From contig CANTAL010000004.1 of NCBI GenBank assembly GCA_947650365.1, positions 1,523,501 through 1,587,500 on the forward strand: a stretch of DNA of 64,000 bases, written 5' to 3'. Both the position numbers and the translations under genes were made by a program. Positions 21,880 to 33,340 of the stretch are shown piece by piece (positions within the stretch are counted from its first letter, which is position 1; each line of letters begins with the position of its first letter). The notes under the pieces were generated by a model. That model was not told where the DNA came from. It made no database searches and saw only the letters and a list, made by a program, of their open reading frames with translations. This DNA is from Chamaelirium japonicum. Taxonomy: Eukaryota > Streptophyta > Magnoliopsida > Liliales > Melanthiaceae.

Positions 21880-22650
21880 TTACAAACGAACCAAGCTGTT
21901 CGTGAGCGGATCGCGGCATGGCTCAATGAAAGCTCGTTCGACTTCGTTCGGTTACTAGTCAAGCCAAGCCCAAGCCTAGAGTTTAGGCTCGTTTAATAAA
22001 CGAGCCAAGCTCAAGCAGACCAAATCTCGGCCCGTTTGGGCTCGCGAACATGCTTATTTAGGGCTTGTTAGCAAAGCTCGTGAACAGGCTTGATAGGCTC
22101 ATAAAAGGCTTCTGAATAGGCTTATAAATGGCTTAAATAAGCCTAACATACAGTATAGTATGAAGTTTAGGCTCGTGAACAAGCTCAATAAGGGACTGTT
22201 CAATCACTAATTGAGCATAGCCTTGTCTGAAGTTTAGTCTTGTGAATAGGCTCGTGAACAAGCTCGAGCCGACCAAAGATCGGTTTAGGCTCGTTTAATA
22301 AACGAGCCAAGCTCAAGCAAACCAAATATCGGCTCGTTTGGGCTCGCGAACATGCCTGTTTAGGGCTTGTGAGCAAAGCTCGTGAACAAGCTCGATAGGC
22401 TTATAAAAGGCTCGTGAATAGGCTCATAAATGGCTTGAATAAGCCTAACATATAGCCAAGTATGGAGTTTAGACTCGTGAACAAACTCGATAAGGGACTA
22501 TTCAATCACTAATTGAGCATAGCCTAGTCTAAAGTTTAGGCTTGTGAACAAGCTCAAGCCGACCAAAGCTCGGTTTAGGCTCGTTTAAAAAATGAGCCAA
22601 GCTTAAGCAGACCAAAGCTCGGTTTAGGCTCGTTTAATAAACCGTTTCAT
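21880..22650. repeat. GAGCC/GGCTC-rich repeat, ends unclear
   Basis: At least three rounds of TTTAGGCTCGTTTAATAAAC and GAGCCAAGCTCAAGC words with AACATGCC..TTTAGGGCTTG. It is related to the interior of the MITE at 15492-15962 but longer, and I cannot find matching ends. A separate hAT-like start (TAGGGCTGACTTTCGG) lies near 21687 without an identified partner. Confidence 0.5.
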
Positions 22651-22737
22651 ATGTAAATCATATTGTTTCATATGTAAATCAAACTATTTCATATTTATAT
22701 CATATTATTTCGTATAGAAAAATATTACTGTTTTTAG

Positions 22738-23934
22738 ATGGCATCACGATCGAGGGTTCGTAGAGGCATGGGTGGGCTAGCTTGGAGCGCTCTGACTATC
22801 ACCCTAGGATCCGAGGCTGAGCCCTCCGGATCTGCGAGTGTTGTTCCTCTCTCTACACCAGCTCCTGAGGTTGCAGCCTCTGGAGCTTCGAGCAACGCTC
22901 AGTACTCGGCTATAGTGTCTATGCCCACAGGTAATATTTAGATCTAAAGTTATAAATATATTGTAAATACTTATTCAGTACTAATGTATATTTTATTTAC
23001 AGGGTCGAGGATCACCAGGCACGTAGGCGACCGGGGTGTGACGACGGCCCGGCACTTGTCAAGCTTACACGAGCCGCTTTCCCTACAGTGGAGCAGTAGG
23101 TCCTTTGTGAGCGAGCACGCTTCTGACGCCGCCACGTGGGTCGGCATGATAGTACGGGAAGAGAGGAATGCCCCTATTGTGGGGATAAAGGGGTGGAAGA
23201 ACATCGATGCATCCTATAAGGAGAGGATGTATCAGGTCTTTTTGGTACGTTAGTTTCATTAAAATATTTTAGAATAATATCGTACTTTATAATTTGAATT
23301 GATAAAATTATTTGTTTCTAAATTGATTTTACCGGAGAAATTTAAATGAGAGAACATGGAAACTGACACCCACCGGGAGGACTTATGGAAGACAATGAGT
23401 GAGCGGTACAGGGATTACCACCACGAGCTCTACCAGCTCTACGGTTACTTGGTCGGTGAACCGGCTGAGGAGTTACAGGCTGCGACCGAGATGAGAGACG
23501 CGCCTCCGCTATATGTTCTACAGTTTTTGGTCGCTCATTGGGCTACCCCTTAGTTTCAGGTATAATTATTATTTTGTTGATTCGTACTTGTTTTAACGTT
23601 ATACTAGAAATTTGTATTGATGTTTGAAAATTTAATTGATTGACACAGGCGAGTTCTGCTGAAGGCAAGCATAATAGAAATGCCTCGACGACACCTACTC
23701 CAGTGAGGGGGAGGACCTCCAGCCCTAGCTTGCCCAACAGTTGGTAAATGATATAAATATTTCATTCTTAAATATTTATAAATTTTATATTAACTCATTT
23801 ATTTATTTTATATACAAAAAAATAGATACAGTCCTTGGGCCACGAGCCTAATCGGATTGACCTTTTTTAGGCCTTTAGGAGGCGACGTACCGATGGGGCA
23901 TTTCTGGACGATAGGGTTGCCTCGCAAGTTGTAG
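22738..23934 (+). pseudogene. CACTA-2 TNP1-like gene remnant
   Basis: Exons by GT/AG borders and alignment with CACTA-1: 22738-22930 (MASRSRVRRGMGG), 23003-23244 (TRHVGDRGVTTARHLSS..AATWVGMIVRE), 23335-23559 (HREDLWKTMSERYRDYHHEL..APPLYVLQFLVAHWATP), 23649-23743 (EGKHNRNASTTPTPVRGRTS) and 23826-23934 (GHEPNRIDLF then TAG, AFRRRRTDGAFLDDRVASQ). The pattern H.R...S followed by DLF.A.RRR..GAFLDD is that of plant CACTA TNP1-type transposases (Ptta/En/Spm). The exon 3 acceptor reads ACCG instead of ACAG, and TAGs interrupt exons 3 and 5. The C-terminal exon present in CACTA-1 is missing because RT2 sequence begins. Confidence 0.65.
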
Positions 23935-23947
23935 GTAATTAAATTAT

Positions 23948-25840
23948 GGATTCGATGATGTAGGGTCCTTCCCAGTTGGGAGCAAGCTTCCCGCTGCCTC
24001 ATTCCCTTGTGTTAGAAAAGACTGCTCTAAGGACTAGATCTCTAATGTGGAACTATCTTCTTTTAACTTTTCGATCGTAGGCTTGCTTGATTTTCTATTG
24101 ATAGCTGGCGACATGTACAGCTGTATGGTTATGTAGTTCTTCTGAGAAGTCGTGATCATCGATACGGAGCTCACTGTTCATTTCTTCTTCGATCGCCTTA
24201 GTCTTCATAGTTAGGGAGAGAGTCTCGATTGGAAGAATTACTTCTGACCAGTAAGTTAGGCGAAAAGGTAAAAATCCTGTCGATCATGGTGGAGTGGTCC
24301 GATATCCCCATAGGACCTCTGGTAGGACTTTCTTCCATAACCCCTTCTTGTCTTCTAATTTTTTCTTGAGCAAACCAAGGATTGCTCTGTTGGAGGCTTC
24401 AACTTGTCCGTTGCATTGCGGATACCTCAGAGTAAGTAGAAAAGCTTGATTCCGTAGTTCAGGCAGAACTTTCGAAATTTATTTGAATCGAATTGAGCTC
24501 CATTGTTGGTGATCAGAACTTGAGGTATGCCAAATCTAGAGAAGATGTTGTGCCTAATGAATTTGATAACCTCATCGTTTGTTTCTCGAAAGAGTGGAAC
24601 AACCTCAACCCATTTAGTGAAGTAGTCTGTGGCCAATAATAAATACTTCTTCTTGCTTGGAGATGGAGGGAATGGACCCAGGAAGTCCAACACCCACTGA
24701 TGGAAAGGCCAGGGACTTGTTAAGGGGTGTAGTTTGTCCGCCGGGAGATGAATCATGTCTTTGGCAAGGATCGCATCCTTGAACAAATCACTTTGCATCT
24801 TTCGCCATAGTTAGCCAGTAATAGCCTTGAAGTTTGACTTTAGCTTTGAGGAATCTTCTGCCAGAGTGATTGCCATAAGCTCCGGAATGGATTTCTGCTA
24901 GTACCTCTTCTGTTTGCCTAGGACCAATACATTTGAGATATGTCCCTCTATGCGATTTGAAGTAGAGATCTTCCTCTTGGAGGCTATAGAATGGAAGCTT
25001 TTTTAGAAGCATTTTGGCTTGAGTCAGATCTTTCGGCAATTTTCCTAGTCTGAAGAAGTCGAAGAGTGACTGTTTCCAATCTGTCGGTACATCTACCATG
25101 GCAAGAGGGAAAGCTGGCTATCTCCAACCCCCAGAGTCTTTAGTCATGGCAATGATTTATTGTTCGATAGTAGTTTTAGATGACTCTTAATAGTTGATTT
25201 GAATTCACTTTTCTCCGAGGGAGTCTCCAAGTACTGAAGCTGCGTTGGCTAAAGCATCAGCTTCTCGATTTTCGGCTTTTGGAATTTGCACCAATTCAAT
25301 ATCAAGGAATCATTGCTTGAGTTGTTGCACCAGAGTTAGATAGAGTTGCATTATCTCTCCTCGTGCTTCGTAGACTCTATTGATCTGCCTGATTATTAGC
25401 TGAGAGTTGCTATAGACTGTGAGACGGTCGACCCCCAGAGTTTCGGCCATCTCTAGTACAGAAATAAGTGCTTCGTACTCAGCTTCGTTGTTGGTAGCAT
25501 TGAATCCGAGAAGGGTAGCCTTTTAGAGATGATTGAGTTTGGGGGATATCAGGACTATCCCAATTCCCAAACCAATTATGCTTAAGGCCCCGTCAGTATA
25601 GAGCTTCCATCTAGCTGACAATGTTGTGGGAACCTCAGGGTTCGGATTGATGGTCTCAGGACCAGAATTGAAGAGAGGTTCTTCGCCATCGTCGAGGTGC
25701 ATCTCGACGTCATTTTCTAGAATGATCGGATCCTCAAAGGGGAAGTAGGCAAGAAAATCTGCAATTGCTTGCCCTTTGACGGAAGCTCGATATTTGAACT
25801 GGATACCGAGGGAGCTCATCTCGATCACCCATTTAGTCAT
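23948..25840 (-). pseudogene. RT2 integrase, zinc finger and second RNase H remnants
   Basis: 24427-24798 encodes the integrase core (VLDFLGPFPPSPSKKKYLLL); the second catalytic Asp is lost (ITNNGAQF for VADNGAQF). 24788-25099 carries the linker and HSGAYGNH half of the zinc finger. 25190-25840 carries the second RNase H (DGALSIIGLGIG, ATNNEAEYEAL), with YSNSQL replacing the catalytic YSDSQL. Frames are broken by many stops. Confidence 0.75.
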
Positions 25841-27180
25841 TCGACCAGTTCATCCTGCCTTGTCAAGGATGTCTTTGAGTGGATGCATAGAGACGACCGT
25901 AATCGAATGTGAGACGAAGTAAGGTTGGAGTCTTCTCGATGCCGTAAGCAAGGCCAATATGACTTTCTCTATTTTTAAGTAGCGAGTTTCTTACGGGAGA
26001 AGGGTATGGCTGATGTAGTAGACGAGGCGCTCAATGCCTTCTCTTCTGCTGACCAGAACTGTGCTAATGGCTTGATCAGTGACAGCGAAATAGAGCCAGA
26101 GGTCTTCTTTCGGTAATGGAGCTGTTAGGATAGGAGCCTGTGCGAGATAATACTTGATGTTCTGGAAGGCTTGCTTGCAAGTTGGATTCCACCCGGAGGT
26201 GTCTGCCTTTCGTAACTTGTCGAAGGGTGGCTTGCACTTATCGGACGACTTCGATATAAATCGGTTGAGAGCAGCTAATCTTCCCGTGAGGCGTTGCACT
26301 TCTTTTCGATTGGAGGGTAAAGGCATTTCCAGAATTGCTCGAATCTAATCGGGCTTTGCTTCAATGCCTTTCCTAGTTACTAGGTGACCTATGAATTTCC
26401 CTGATTAAACTCCGAAGGAACAGTTGACTGGATTGAGCTTTATACGGTACTTTCGGAAGACTTGGAATGTCTCTGCCAGATCGGAGAGATGATTCTAACG
26501 ACTGAGGGTCTTGGTAAGAAGATCATCGTTGTAGACTTCAACGTTTCGACCGATTTGCTCTTCGAACACCTTTGTGACTAACCTTTGATAAGTAGATCCA
26601 GCATTCTTGAGGCCAAAAGGCATAACGTTGTAGTAGATGCCTCTGTCTGTCATGAAGTATGTCTTCTCTTGATCATCCAGATGTAGAGGAATTTGATTGT
26701 ACCTAGAGTATCCATCCATGAATGATAGAAGCTCGTGCCCAGTAGTGGCGTCGACGAGTCTGTCTATTTTTGGCATGGGGAATGGGTCTTTGGGAAAGCT
26801 TGGTTGAGATTGGTGAAGTCGATGCAGACTCTGATCTTCTCATTCTTCTTTGGTACTACGACAATATTGGAGATCTAAGTTGGGTACTCTACTTCACATA
26901 TGAAGCCTGCTGCGAGTAACTTGGTGATCTTCTCTTGAACAGCTGTCGAGCGCTCTGGGCGAATCATCCGAAGCTTTTGTTTGATAGGTTTTGCTCCTTC
27001 TTTGATGGCGAGTCGATGGTATGCATCATCCGGATTGATCCCAGGCATATCTTCAAAACACTAAGCAAAGACATCAATGTTGGACTAAAGGAAGGATACC
27101 ATGTCTCGTACTTCTGCGTCGCTGAGACTGGTACCAATGAATGTCTCTCGAAGGGGATCGTCGTTCCCAATGTTTACTAG
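25841..27180 (-). pseudogene. RT2 reverse transcriptase and first RNase H remnants
   Basis: 26495-26776 has SFMDGYSRYNQI, MPFGLKNAGSTYQRLV and the catalytic box as YNDD, keeping both Asp but changing the Val. 25991-26326 covers the connection and first RNase H. Stops separate these pieces. Confidence 0.75.
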
Positions 27181-27244
27181 GGTGATCTCTTCGATTGAAG
27201 GGGAAGACTCCCACTCGACAGCCGGATGTTCTGCTAGTGGGGGC

Positions 27245-27265
27245 ATCTTTGGTTGCTAGCTCGAT
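27245..27265 (-). promoter_or_regulatory. RT2 in-frame UAG between protease and RT
   Basis: TAG at 27258-27256 followed by CAA CCA, fitting UAG-CAR-YYA. Preceding residues GTSSS and following QPKMPPL align with the site in the other copies although the adjoining codons differ. Confidence 0.6.
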
Positions 27266-28086
27266 GAAGTGCCAATTTCTTCTTTTGTACGCTTCAGCAG
27301 AGCGAGATCTGCTCGGCGATCTGTCTTTGCTGAAGTGGCTTCATAAGATCATCCAGCTTGTTGATCACCTCGGATGCATATTATGCCCTCTCCTGTTGCG
27401 AATTTGAAAAGTTGATGGTAGGAGGAAGATATGACATTGATTTGATGAAAGAAGGGTTGCCCCAAGATGATATTGTAGTTGGAAGTACCTTCAACAACGG
27501 CGAATCGCACGGAGACTCAAGTCTCTCTGCTGAGATCGAGGGTGAATCGAGATTCACCCATTGTCATGCTTTGCTCCCCATTGAAGCCGGTAATCACCGT
27601 GGGGACGACGTCCAGATTGCAATATTTATATCCTAGACGCTTGAAGCAATCTGAGAACATAATATCGATTGAGGTGCCGGTGTCGATTAGGATGCGGTAA
27701 TTTGTACTCCCGTTGATGATGAGCCGCAAGACTAGGGGATCCCGATACGTAGTATGCACTCCTTGGAGATTGGAGTCGTTGAAGATAATTAATGGCCATG
27801 CCAAGCCCTTGATTGGCTTCTCGATCAAGGTATCTTCCTTGCTTGCCACAGAGCGCACGTTGAAGATGTGTCGAACCTGCTGATCGACTTCTTTCCTAGT
27901 CAGAGTTTGATTATGTAACGCTCCATGAATACCGAAGACGTTAGCTTGTACAATAACTGGCAACGAGTTGGTCGAGATGCAATGGACCACACAAGGTTCC
28001 TTCCCTTTTGATAAGGAAGGTGGGCGTTGGTCACGCCCGCTCTTGACGAACTCTCGGAGGTGGCATTCGCACAGCAGATCTTCCAA
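27259..28086 (-). pseudogene. RT2 aspartic protease
   Basis: The retropepsin active site reads DTGTS, with FNGEQSMTMGESRFTLDLSRET downstream, then a stop at 27517 in place of Arg. The continuation to the UAG is readable. The upstream linker (QANVFGIHGALHNQTLTRKEVDQQVRHIF) matches the other copies. Confidence 0.75.
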
Positions 28087-28089
28087 GTA

Positions 28090-30241
28090 ATACTTTAATC
28101 AGAAGCACCGACTTATTGGATGACCGTGGCTGTGATGGAAATCGCAGTAGACGGATTTGTCAGCGGTGAGTTTAGTATCGGGTTGAAGAGTATTCGGCCG
28201 TCAAAGAAATTCCTCATGCTGGATCTGATCAAGAATTTACTCGATAGGGAGAGTCCAATTAGTAAACACTGTTTTCTTCGGCGACAATCTACGACCATCT
28301 TTTCTGTGTCGCTTGGATGGTGGAGGTGCTGGTGCTTCTGTATTGTGAGCTTTGGCGGTATTGGGTGCTTCCCTATTGGCAGGTCGCCTTCTGGTCTCAC
28401 GTCCTTTCCGAGTGATCTGATCGTCTTCGACCTCAATCTTCCTCTGGATGCGATCGAACATTGAGCCTAGAGAGGAAGGAGGGTTACGGATGAAGTCATT
28501 GTAGATATGCAGATCGAATCAGAGGATATTCTGGAATGCCATCAAAATCACCTCATCGTCGAGATGTCGTCTAGAGAGGGCTGCATGCTCATTGCAAAAT
28601 CTTTGTGTGAAGTTGCGAAGGCTCTCATTGGCTCCCATCCTTAGACGATACAGAGAATCCAGTTTCTTCTCTGGTTTGAGGTTGAGTTGGTAGTGCTGCA
28701 CAAAGTGGTTCGCAGGACTCCGAACTAGGTGATCGATCCAGCTCGAATATTGTGATACCAATCGAGGAAGGGCTAGTTTAGGCTTCTAGCGAAGGTTTGA
28801 TTGATTATTCTCTTCCTCATACGGTGTTAACTCCTGTTTGAATGAAAGGATGTGGAGTGTCGGATCTCCCTTCAAGTAACGGTGGCAATCCTTGACCCGA
28901 CCCGCCAACCCAACCCGAACCTGACCCGAAGTTAGCGGGTTTGGGTTTGGTCTAAACGGGTTCGGGTCATAAACGGGTCGACCCGATTGACCCATTTATT
29001 TAATGGGTCGGGTTCGAGTTTGTACTTATAACTCGATTGACCCGACTTGACCTGTTTACCAAATAGGTCGTGTCAACTCGATCCAACCCGACCCGAGCCA
29101 ACCTGAACCAACCCGACCCAACCCGGCCCAATCCGACCCATCTTGACCCAACCCGACATATTTACATGGGTTCTGTTGACCCAACCTGACCCGACACGAC
29201 CCGACCTATTTAGTAAATGGGTTAAACGGGTCGGTTCGGGTCAACCCGTTTATTAGGCGGGTCGGGTTTGGGTTTAAGTTTTTGACCTGTTTATTAAACG
29301 GGTCGGGTTCGGGTTGGGTGTTTTGCTCTTATACCTATGTCTCAACCCGACCTGACCCGACCCATTGCCACCCCTACCTTCAAGCAATTGAATTTTGGTA
29401 GTGTTAGAGTCCTCCAACCCTTGGGGAAGGGCGCTTGAAATAGACATCGGTGGAGAGGTCCTGCCTAAGAATATCCTTCTCTACGACCTAACCCCAATCC
29501 CTACTACTGGACTTGGGGTAAGATTAAGAGGTCTTGGTCTGCATCTTGAATAGTCACTGGGTGAACTCAATGATGGAGATCGAGTTTAGCATCTCGATGA
29601 AGGGGAAGGGACGGAAAGAAATGCCCTTTCGACGCGGTCTCTTTCGTCCGATGTCTCACTCACAGATTTTGTTTGGACTGTGCCTGCCTAACACAGTCTC
29701 GACCCGATGATGATTGTGAGGATTGATCATCGATCCGATCTCAAACACTCTGCTTTTGCAGTGCTGCAGAGGGGGTGGGCTCGTGTCTATTCCTCTCCCG
29801 TGCATGATCGACTGCTTGGCTCATGGATTCCTGTTGCTTGGAGTGAATAGATTACCGAGGTAGATCGACTCCTTCATTGAGAGAAGGAGCAGAAAGAAAC
29901 ACCCCAGCATCGGAGGCTGCCTTCTTTATAGCGTCTCTCTCAGCAGTGAGAGTGGTGTTCTACTTTGCCAGCTATAGCAGTTGGAAGTCGATTGCCGAGA
30001 TCTGATAAGACGGCGAAGGACCTTCCGTTGGCGTGGAAGTAGTTTGCCCGATCGATTGTCGAAGTGGCGGGGGAATCAGTCGATCGACCGATCTCCTATT
30101 TTCTGAATGAGCTGTTATGTTAGGATGAGTAAGAGGAAGTCCGAAGTTGAGTCGCTGACTTATCGATCAAGTTTCCGAATGTGGTTGGTTCTGTTGAGTG
30201 TTACTTCCCTTTGGATGATCCTGATGTCTTGTCTTTGCCAT
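28090..30241 (-). pseudogene. RT2 gag, split by a MITE
   Basis: The start MAKTRHQDHPKGSN is at 30241-30239, matching the gag starts of RT1, RT3 and RT5. The gag core is readable at 28519-28761 (HFVQHYQLNLKPEKKLDSLYRL). Frames are broken repeatedly, and a hAT MITE lies at 28877-29376. Confidence 0.7.
28877..29376. mobile_element. hAT-type MITE in RT2 gag (500 bp)
   Basis: Perfect 8-bp duplication CCTTCAAG (28869-28876 and 29377-29384); the uninterrupted site CCTTCAAGCAATTGAA is seen in RT3 near 36610. Ends TAACGGTGGCAAT and ATTGCCACCCCTA are inverted with two mismatches in 13. The interior is made of AACCCGACCCGA words and their complement, as in the MITE at 20838. Confidence 0.88.
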
Positions 30242-30390
30242 TAGTGAAGCGAAGGAAACAACCAGATTGTTGGAGTTTGATCAGTTGTCTGCTCAACCGA
30301 TGGGGCTGGGAAGTATGATTATCAAGGTCGATTGTCTGCTTAACCAATATGATATTTGTCGTAGAGCAAAAAGAGTTTGTTGATTTGATC

Positions 30391-30408
30391 CCATAGAAGG
30401 CGCCAAAC
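30391..30408 (-). other. RT2 primer binding site
   Basis: Minus strand TTTGGCGCCTTCTATGGG directly after the LTR, the same type as in the other copies. Confidence 0.65.
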
Positions 30409-30991
30409 TGTGGGGGATGATCTTTGTGCCGACCCGAAGTCTCCGTCCAACCAGTCAATCGAGTCAAGTCGAATATCTGATCGAACATTTGTCTAGTCTG
30501 CAGGTTCATAGGTTGATATCTTCGAATACTAACTTTGAATCAGTAGAGGGAGAGAGAGATCAGATTGACACAAGGTATTATCTCGGAGTTCAGCCGAAGC
30601 CTACGTCTCCGTGCTATAAGGTGCAACCTGAATTCACTAACACTTTACTCAAAGTGATATCGATAGGCCGAGTATCACTGATCTCTTCGAAAAGCAGATC
30701 GAGGGGTTAAGATGTCAGAGCTCTGGGTTTTTTGAAGTTCTGATTCTGCAATCAGAGATTCGATCCTGTTACAGTTGTAGGGTCTGCTATTTATAGAGTT
30801 TTTGGAACAGAAACCGGGGTAGAAGGCGGTTTCTATAGTTATCGTCTGGACCCAGATAATGGTTGGTGGGTCCCGTTGTTGTCTTCGTGGACCCCCAGAC
30901 AAGGCTGATGGGTCCCATTGTCGTCTAGTGGATCCCCAAGCAGGGATGGTGGGTCCCGCAACTAGATGTTGGTCAAAAATTTGCACCCACA
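30409..30991 (-). repeat. RT2 5' LTR (583 bp)
   Basis: TG/CA ends, TATA box at 30796-30787, invariant hairpin at 30584-30611 and only two to three copies of the GC-rich minisatellite, making it the shortest LTR in the window. Confidence 0.85.
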
Positions 30992-31000
30992 CTAGCTCAC

Positions 31001-31099
31001 AGCAGCAGCGCTCATTCTTCGAAGGCTTCCATGGCCATCAAGGCCCGAGGAGGTTCTGATGGAGATAGATCACACGCGCAAAGTGTAGCTAAGCCTTGA
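31001..31099 (+). pseudogene. RT3 antisense gene, end of exon 3
   Basis: The last about 30 codons (SSKASMAIKARGG... AQSVAKP, stop TGA 31097-31099) match the aORF end in RT1 and RT6. The rest is removed by the RT2 insertion at 30991/30992. Confidence 0.7.
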
Positions 31100-31224
31100 T
31101 GTACTTCCCTTCTTGTACCTGTACTTTTGAATGATAGAAAATGCTTGGTTATTTTGAATGAACTCTCTTTTATATTGAATATTCTGAATAGAAAGGTTGA
31201 TGTCTTGTGTTGAATGATTGAATG

Positions 31225-31530
31225 AGTATCTGCCAGCTAGGAGTTGTGTCACAGCACAAATACCCAAGCCATTTATAGATTAGTCAGTCAGAAGTTGTAC
31301 CGTGTCGCAACTTCTAAACCATTTGTTTCTGCCTGTAAGGGGTCATGTCACAACATGAATACCCAAACTGTTAGTTGATCTGCTAGTTAAAAGTTGTGAT
31401 GTCTCACAACATTAAAACTATTTGTTTCTTCCTTTAAGGGATCGTGTCATAATACAAATACCCAAACTATTAGTTGGTCTGTCAGTTAAGAGTTGTGCTG
31501 TCTCACAACATCAATACTATTTGTGATTAT
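31225..31530. repeat. RT3 intergenic hairpin repeats
   Basis: Three to four units. The clearest hairpin is TCATGT-CACA-ACATGA at 31343-31358, whose stem differs at several base pairs from the TTGAGT/ACTCAA of RT1 yet stays fully paired. Others (TTGTG..CACAA near 31240) also pair; the one near 31440 is broken. Confidence 0.65.
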
Positions 31531-31599
31531 ATGAGCATTTAGAATTGGAATGGGCAAGATTGAATTTGAAACAAATATTCATTTAGTACAGGGTTTACA

Positions 31600-33340
31600 T
31601 CAGGGATAGAACATTTTGAGATGTATGACATTCCAAGCCCTTGGTAGCCTATCTCCTTCAAGTGAGATTAGGCGATAAGATCCTTTGCATCTGGCTGATT
31701 CGATGATATAGGGTCCTTCCCAATTGGGAGCTAGTTTTTTGCTGTCGTGCTCCCTTGTGTTAAAGAAGATTGCTCAGAGGACTAGATCTCCGTTGTGGAA
31801 CTGCCTTCTGCTAACTTTTCAATCATAGGCCTGCTTGATCTTCTGTTGATAGTTGGCGACACGGATAGTTGCTTGGTCATGTAGCTCTTTTGAGAAGTTG
31901 AGATCATTTATCCGAAGTTCATCGTTGATTCCTTCTTCAATCATGTTAGCCTTCAAAGTTGGAGAGATAGCCTCGGTTGGAAGAACTGCTTCTGACCCGT
32001 AGGTTAGGTGGAAGGGTGAAAATCCAGTCGATCTTCGAGGACTGGTCCGATAGCCCCATAGGACCTCTAGCAGGACTTTCTTCCATAACCCTTTTTTGTC
32101 CCCCAACTTCGTTTTGAGTAGACCGAGGATTATTCTATTTGAAGCTTCGGCTTGACTGTTGCATTGCGGGTACCTTGGAGTGGAGTAGAAGAGTTTGATT
32201 CCGTAGTTTAGATAGAACTCCCAAAATTTATCTGAGTCAAATTGAGCTCCGTTGTCAGCGATAAGTACTTGAGGTGTACTAAATCTGGAGAAAATATTGT
32301 GTCTGATGAATTTTATAACCTCATCGTCTGTTTCTCAGAAGAGTGGCACAGCCTCAACCCACTTAGTGAAGTAGTCGGTGGCCAATAGGAAGTACTTCTT
32401 CTTGCTTGGTGATGGAGGGAACAGACTCAGGAAGTCCAACCCCCACTGATGGAAAGGTCAAGGACTTGTCAAGGGATGAAGTCCATCTATCGGGAGATGG
32501 ATCGCTCGAGCATGTCTTTGGCAGGGATTGCATCTTTGAACGAACCGACTAGCATCTTTCACCATGGTTGGCCAGTAGTAGCCTTGATGTTTTGCTTTGG
32601 CTTCGAGGGATCTTCCGCCAGAATGATTATCGCAAGTTCCAGAATGGATCTCGGATAGAATTCCTTCTGTTTGCCTGGGACCAATACATTTGAGAAGCGT
32701 TCTGCCATATGATTTAATATAAAGATCTTCCTCTCGGAGACTATAGAACGGAAGCTTCGTTTAAAGTTTTCTAGCTTGGGTAAGATCGTCTGGCATTTTT
32801 CCTTGTTTGAAGAAGCCGAAGATTGACCGTCTCCAATCTGTAGGTACGTCTGCCAAGGTAAGAGTGAAAGTTAGCTATTTCCAACCCCCAGAGGTTTTCA
32901 TCGTGGCAACAAGTTATTCAATGGTAGTTTTAGGTAACTCTTGATAGTCAATCTGAATTTGACTTTCTTCGAGAGAGTCTCCAAGCACTGAAGCAACGTT
33001 GGCAAGGGCATCGTCTTTTCAATTTTCTGCTCACGAAATTTGCACGAATTCAATGTCCAAGAATTATTGTTTGTGTTGCTACACCAGAGCCAGATAGTGC
33101 TGCATCATCTCTCCTCGTGCTTTATAAACTCCGTTGATCTACCTGATTATTAGCTGGGAATCGCTATAGACGGTGAGATGGTCTATCCCCAGGGTTTCGG
33201 CAATCTCCAACCCAAAAATTAGTGCTTCGTACTTGGCTTCGTTGTTGGTAGTGTTGAATCAGAGAAGAATTGCCTTTTGAAGATGATCGAACTCGGGGGA
33301 TATCAGGACTATTCCAATTCCCGAACCGATCATGCTTGAA
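31600..33340 (-). pseudogene. RT3 integrase, zinc finger and second RNase H remnants
   Basis: The integrase end is at 31600 (KMFYP-type terminus). 31819-32106 carries VLWGYRTSPRRSTGFSP; the second integrase Asp is kept (IADNGAQFD near 32250). The linker follows. The second RNase H near 33000-33340 keeps YSDSQL. Many stops. Confidence 0.7.

Larger units (their letters stand above)
19910..23945 (+). mobile_element. CACTA-2: En/Spm-type DNA transposon, 3' end lost
   Basis: Starts CACTACAAAAAGGAGGTTTA at 19910 (preceded by ATC), then subterminal ACCGACGG repeats, a CT-rich 5' block, a TNP1-like gene (22738-23934) and an abrupt junction with RT2 near 23946. It contains a hAT MITE (20838-21296) and a GAGCC-rich repeat. 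It is the same family as CACTA-1 but in opposite orientation, and the two point away from each other. Confidence 0.7.
23948..30991 (-). mobile_element. RT2: Tat-lineage retrotransposon, truncated, nested in RT3
   Basis: Minus-strand element with 5' LTR (30409-30991), PBS, gag, protease, UAG, RT-RNase H, second RNase H and integrase. It stops inside the integrase C-terminal region at about 23948, where CACTA-2 begins; aORF, array and 3' LTR are missing. Its right end lies inside exon 3 of the RT3 antisense gene. A 500-bp hAT MITE is inserted in its gag. It is heavily decayed. Confidence 0.85.
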
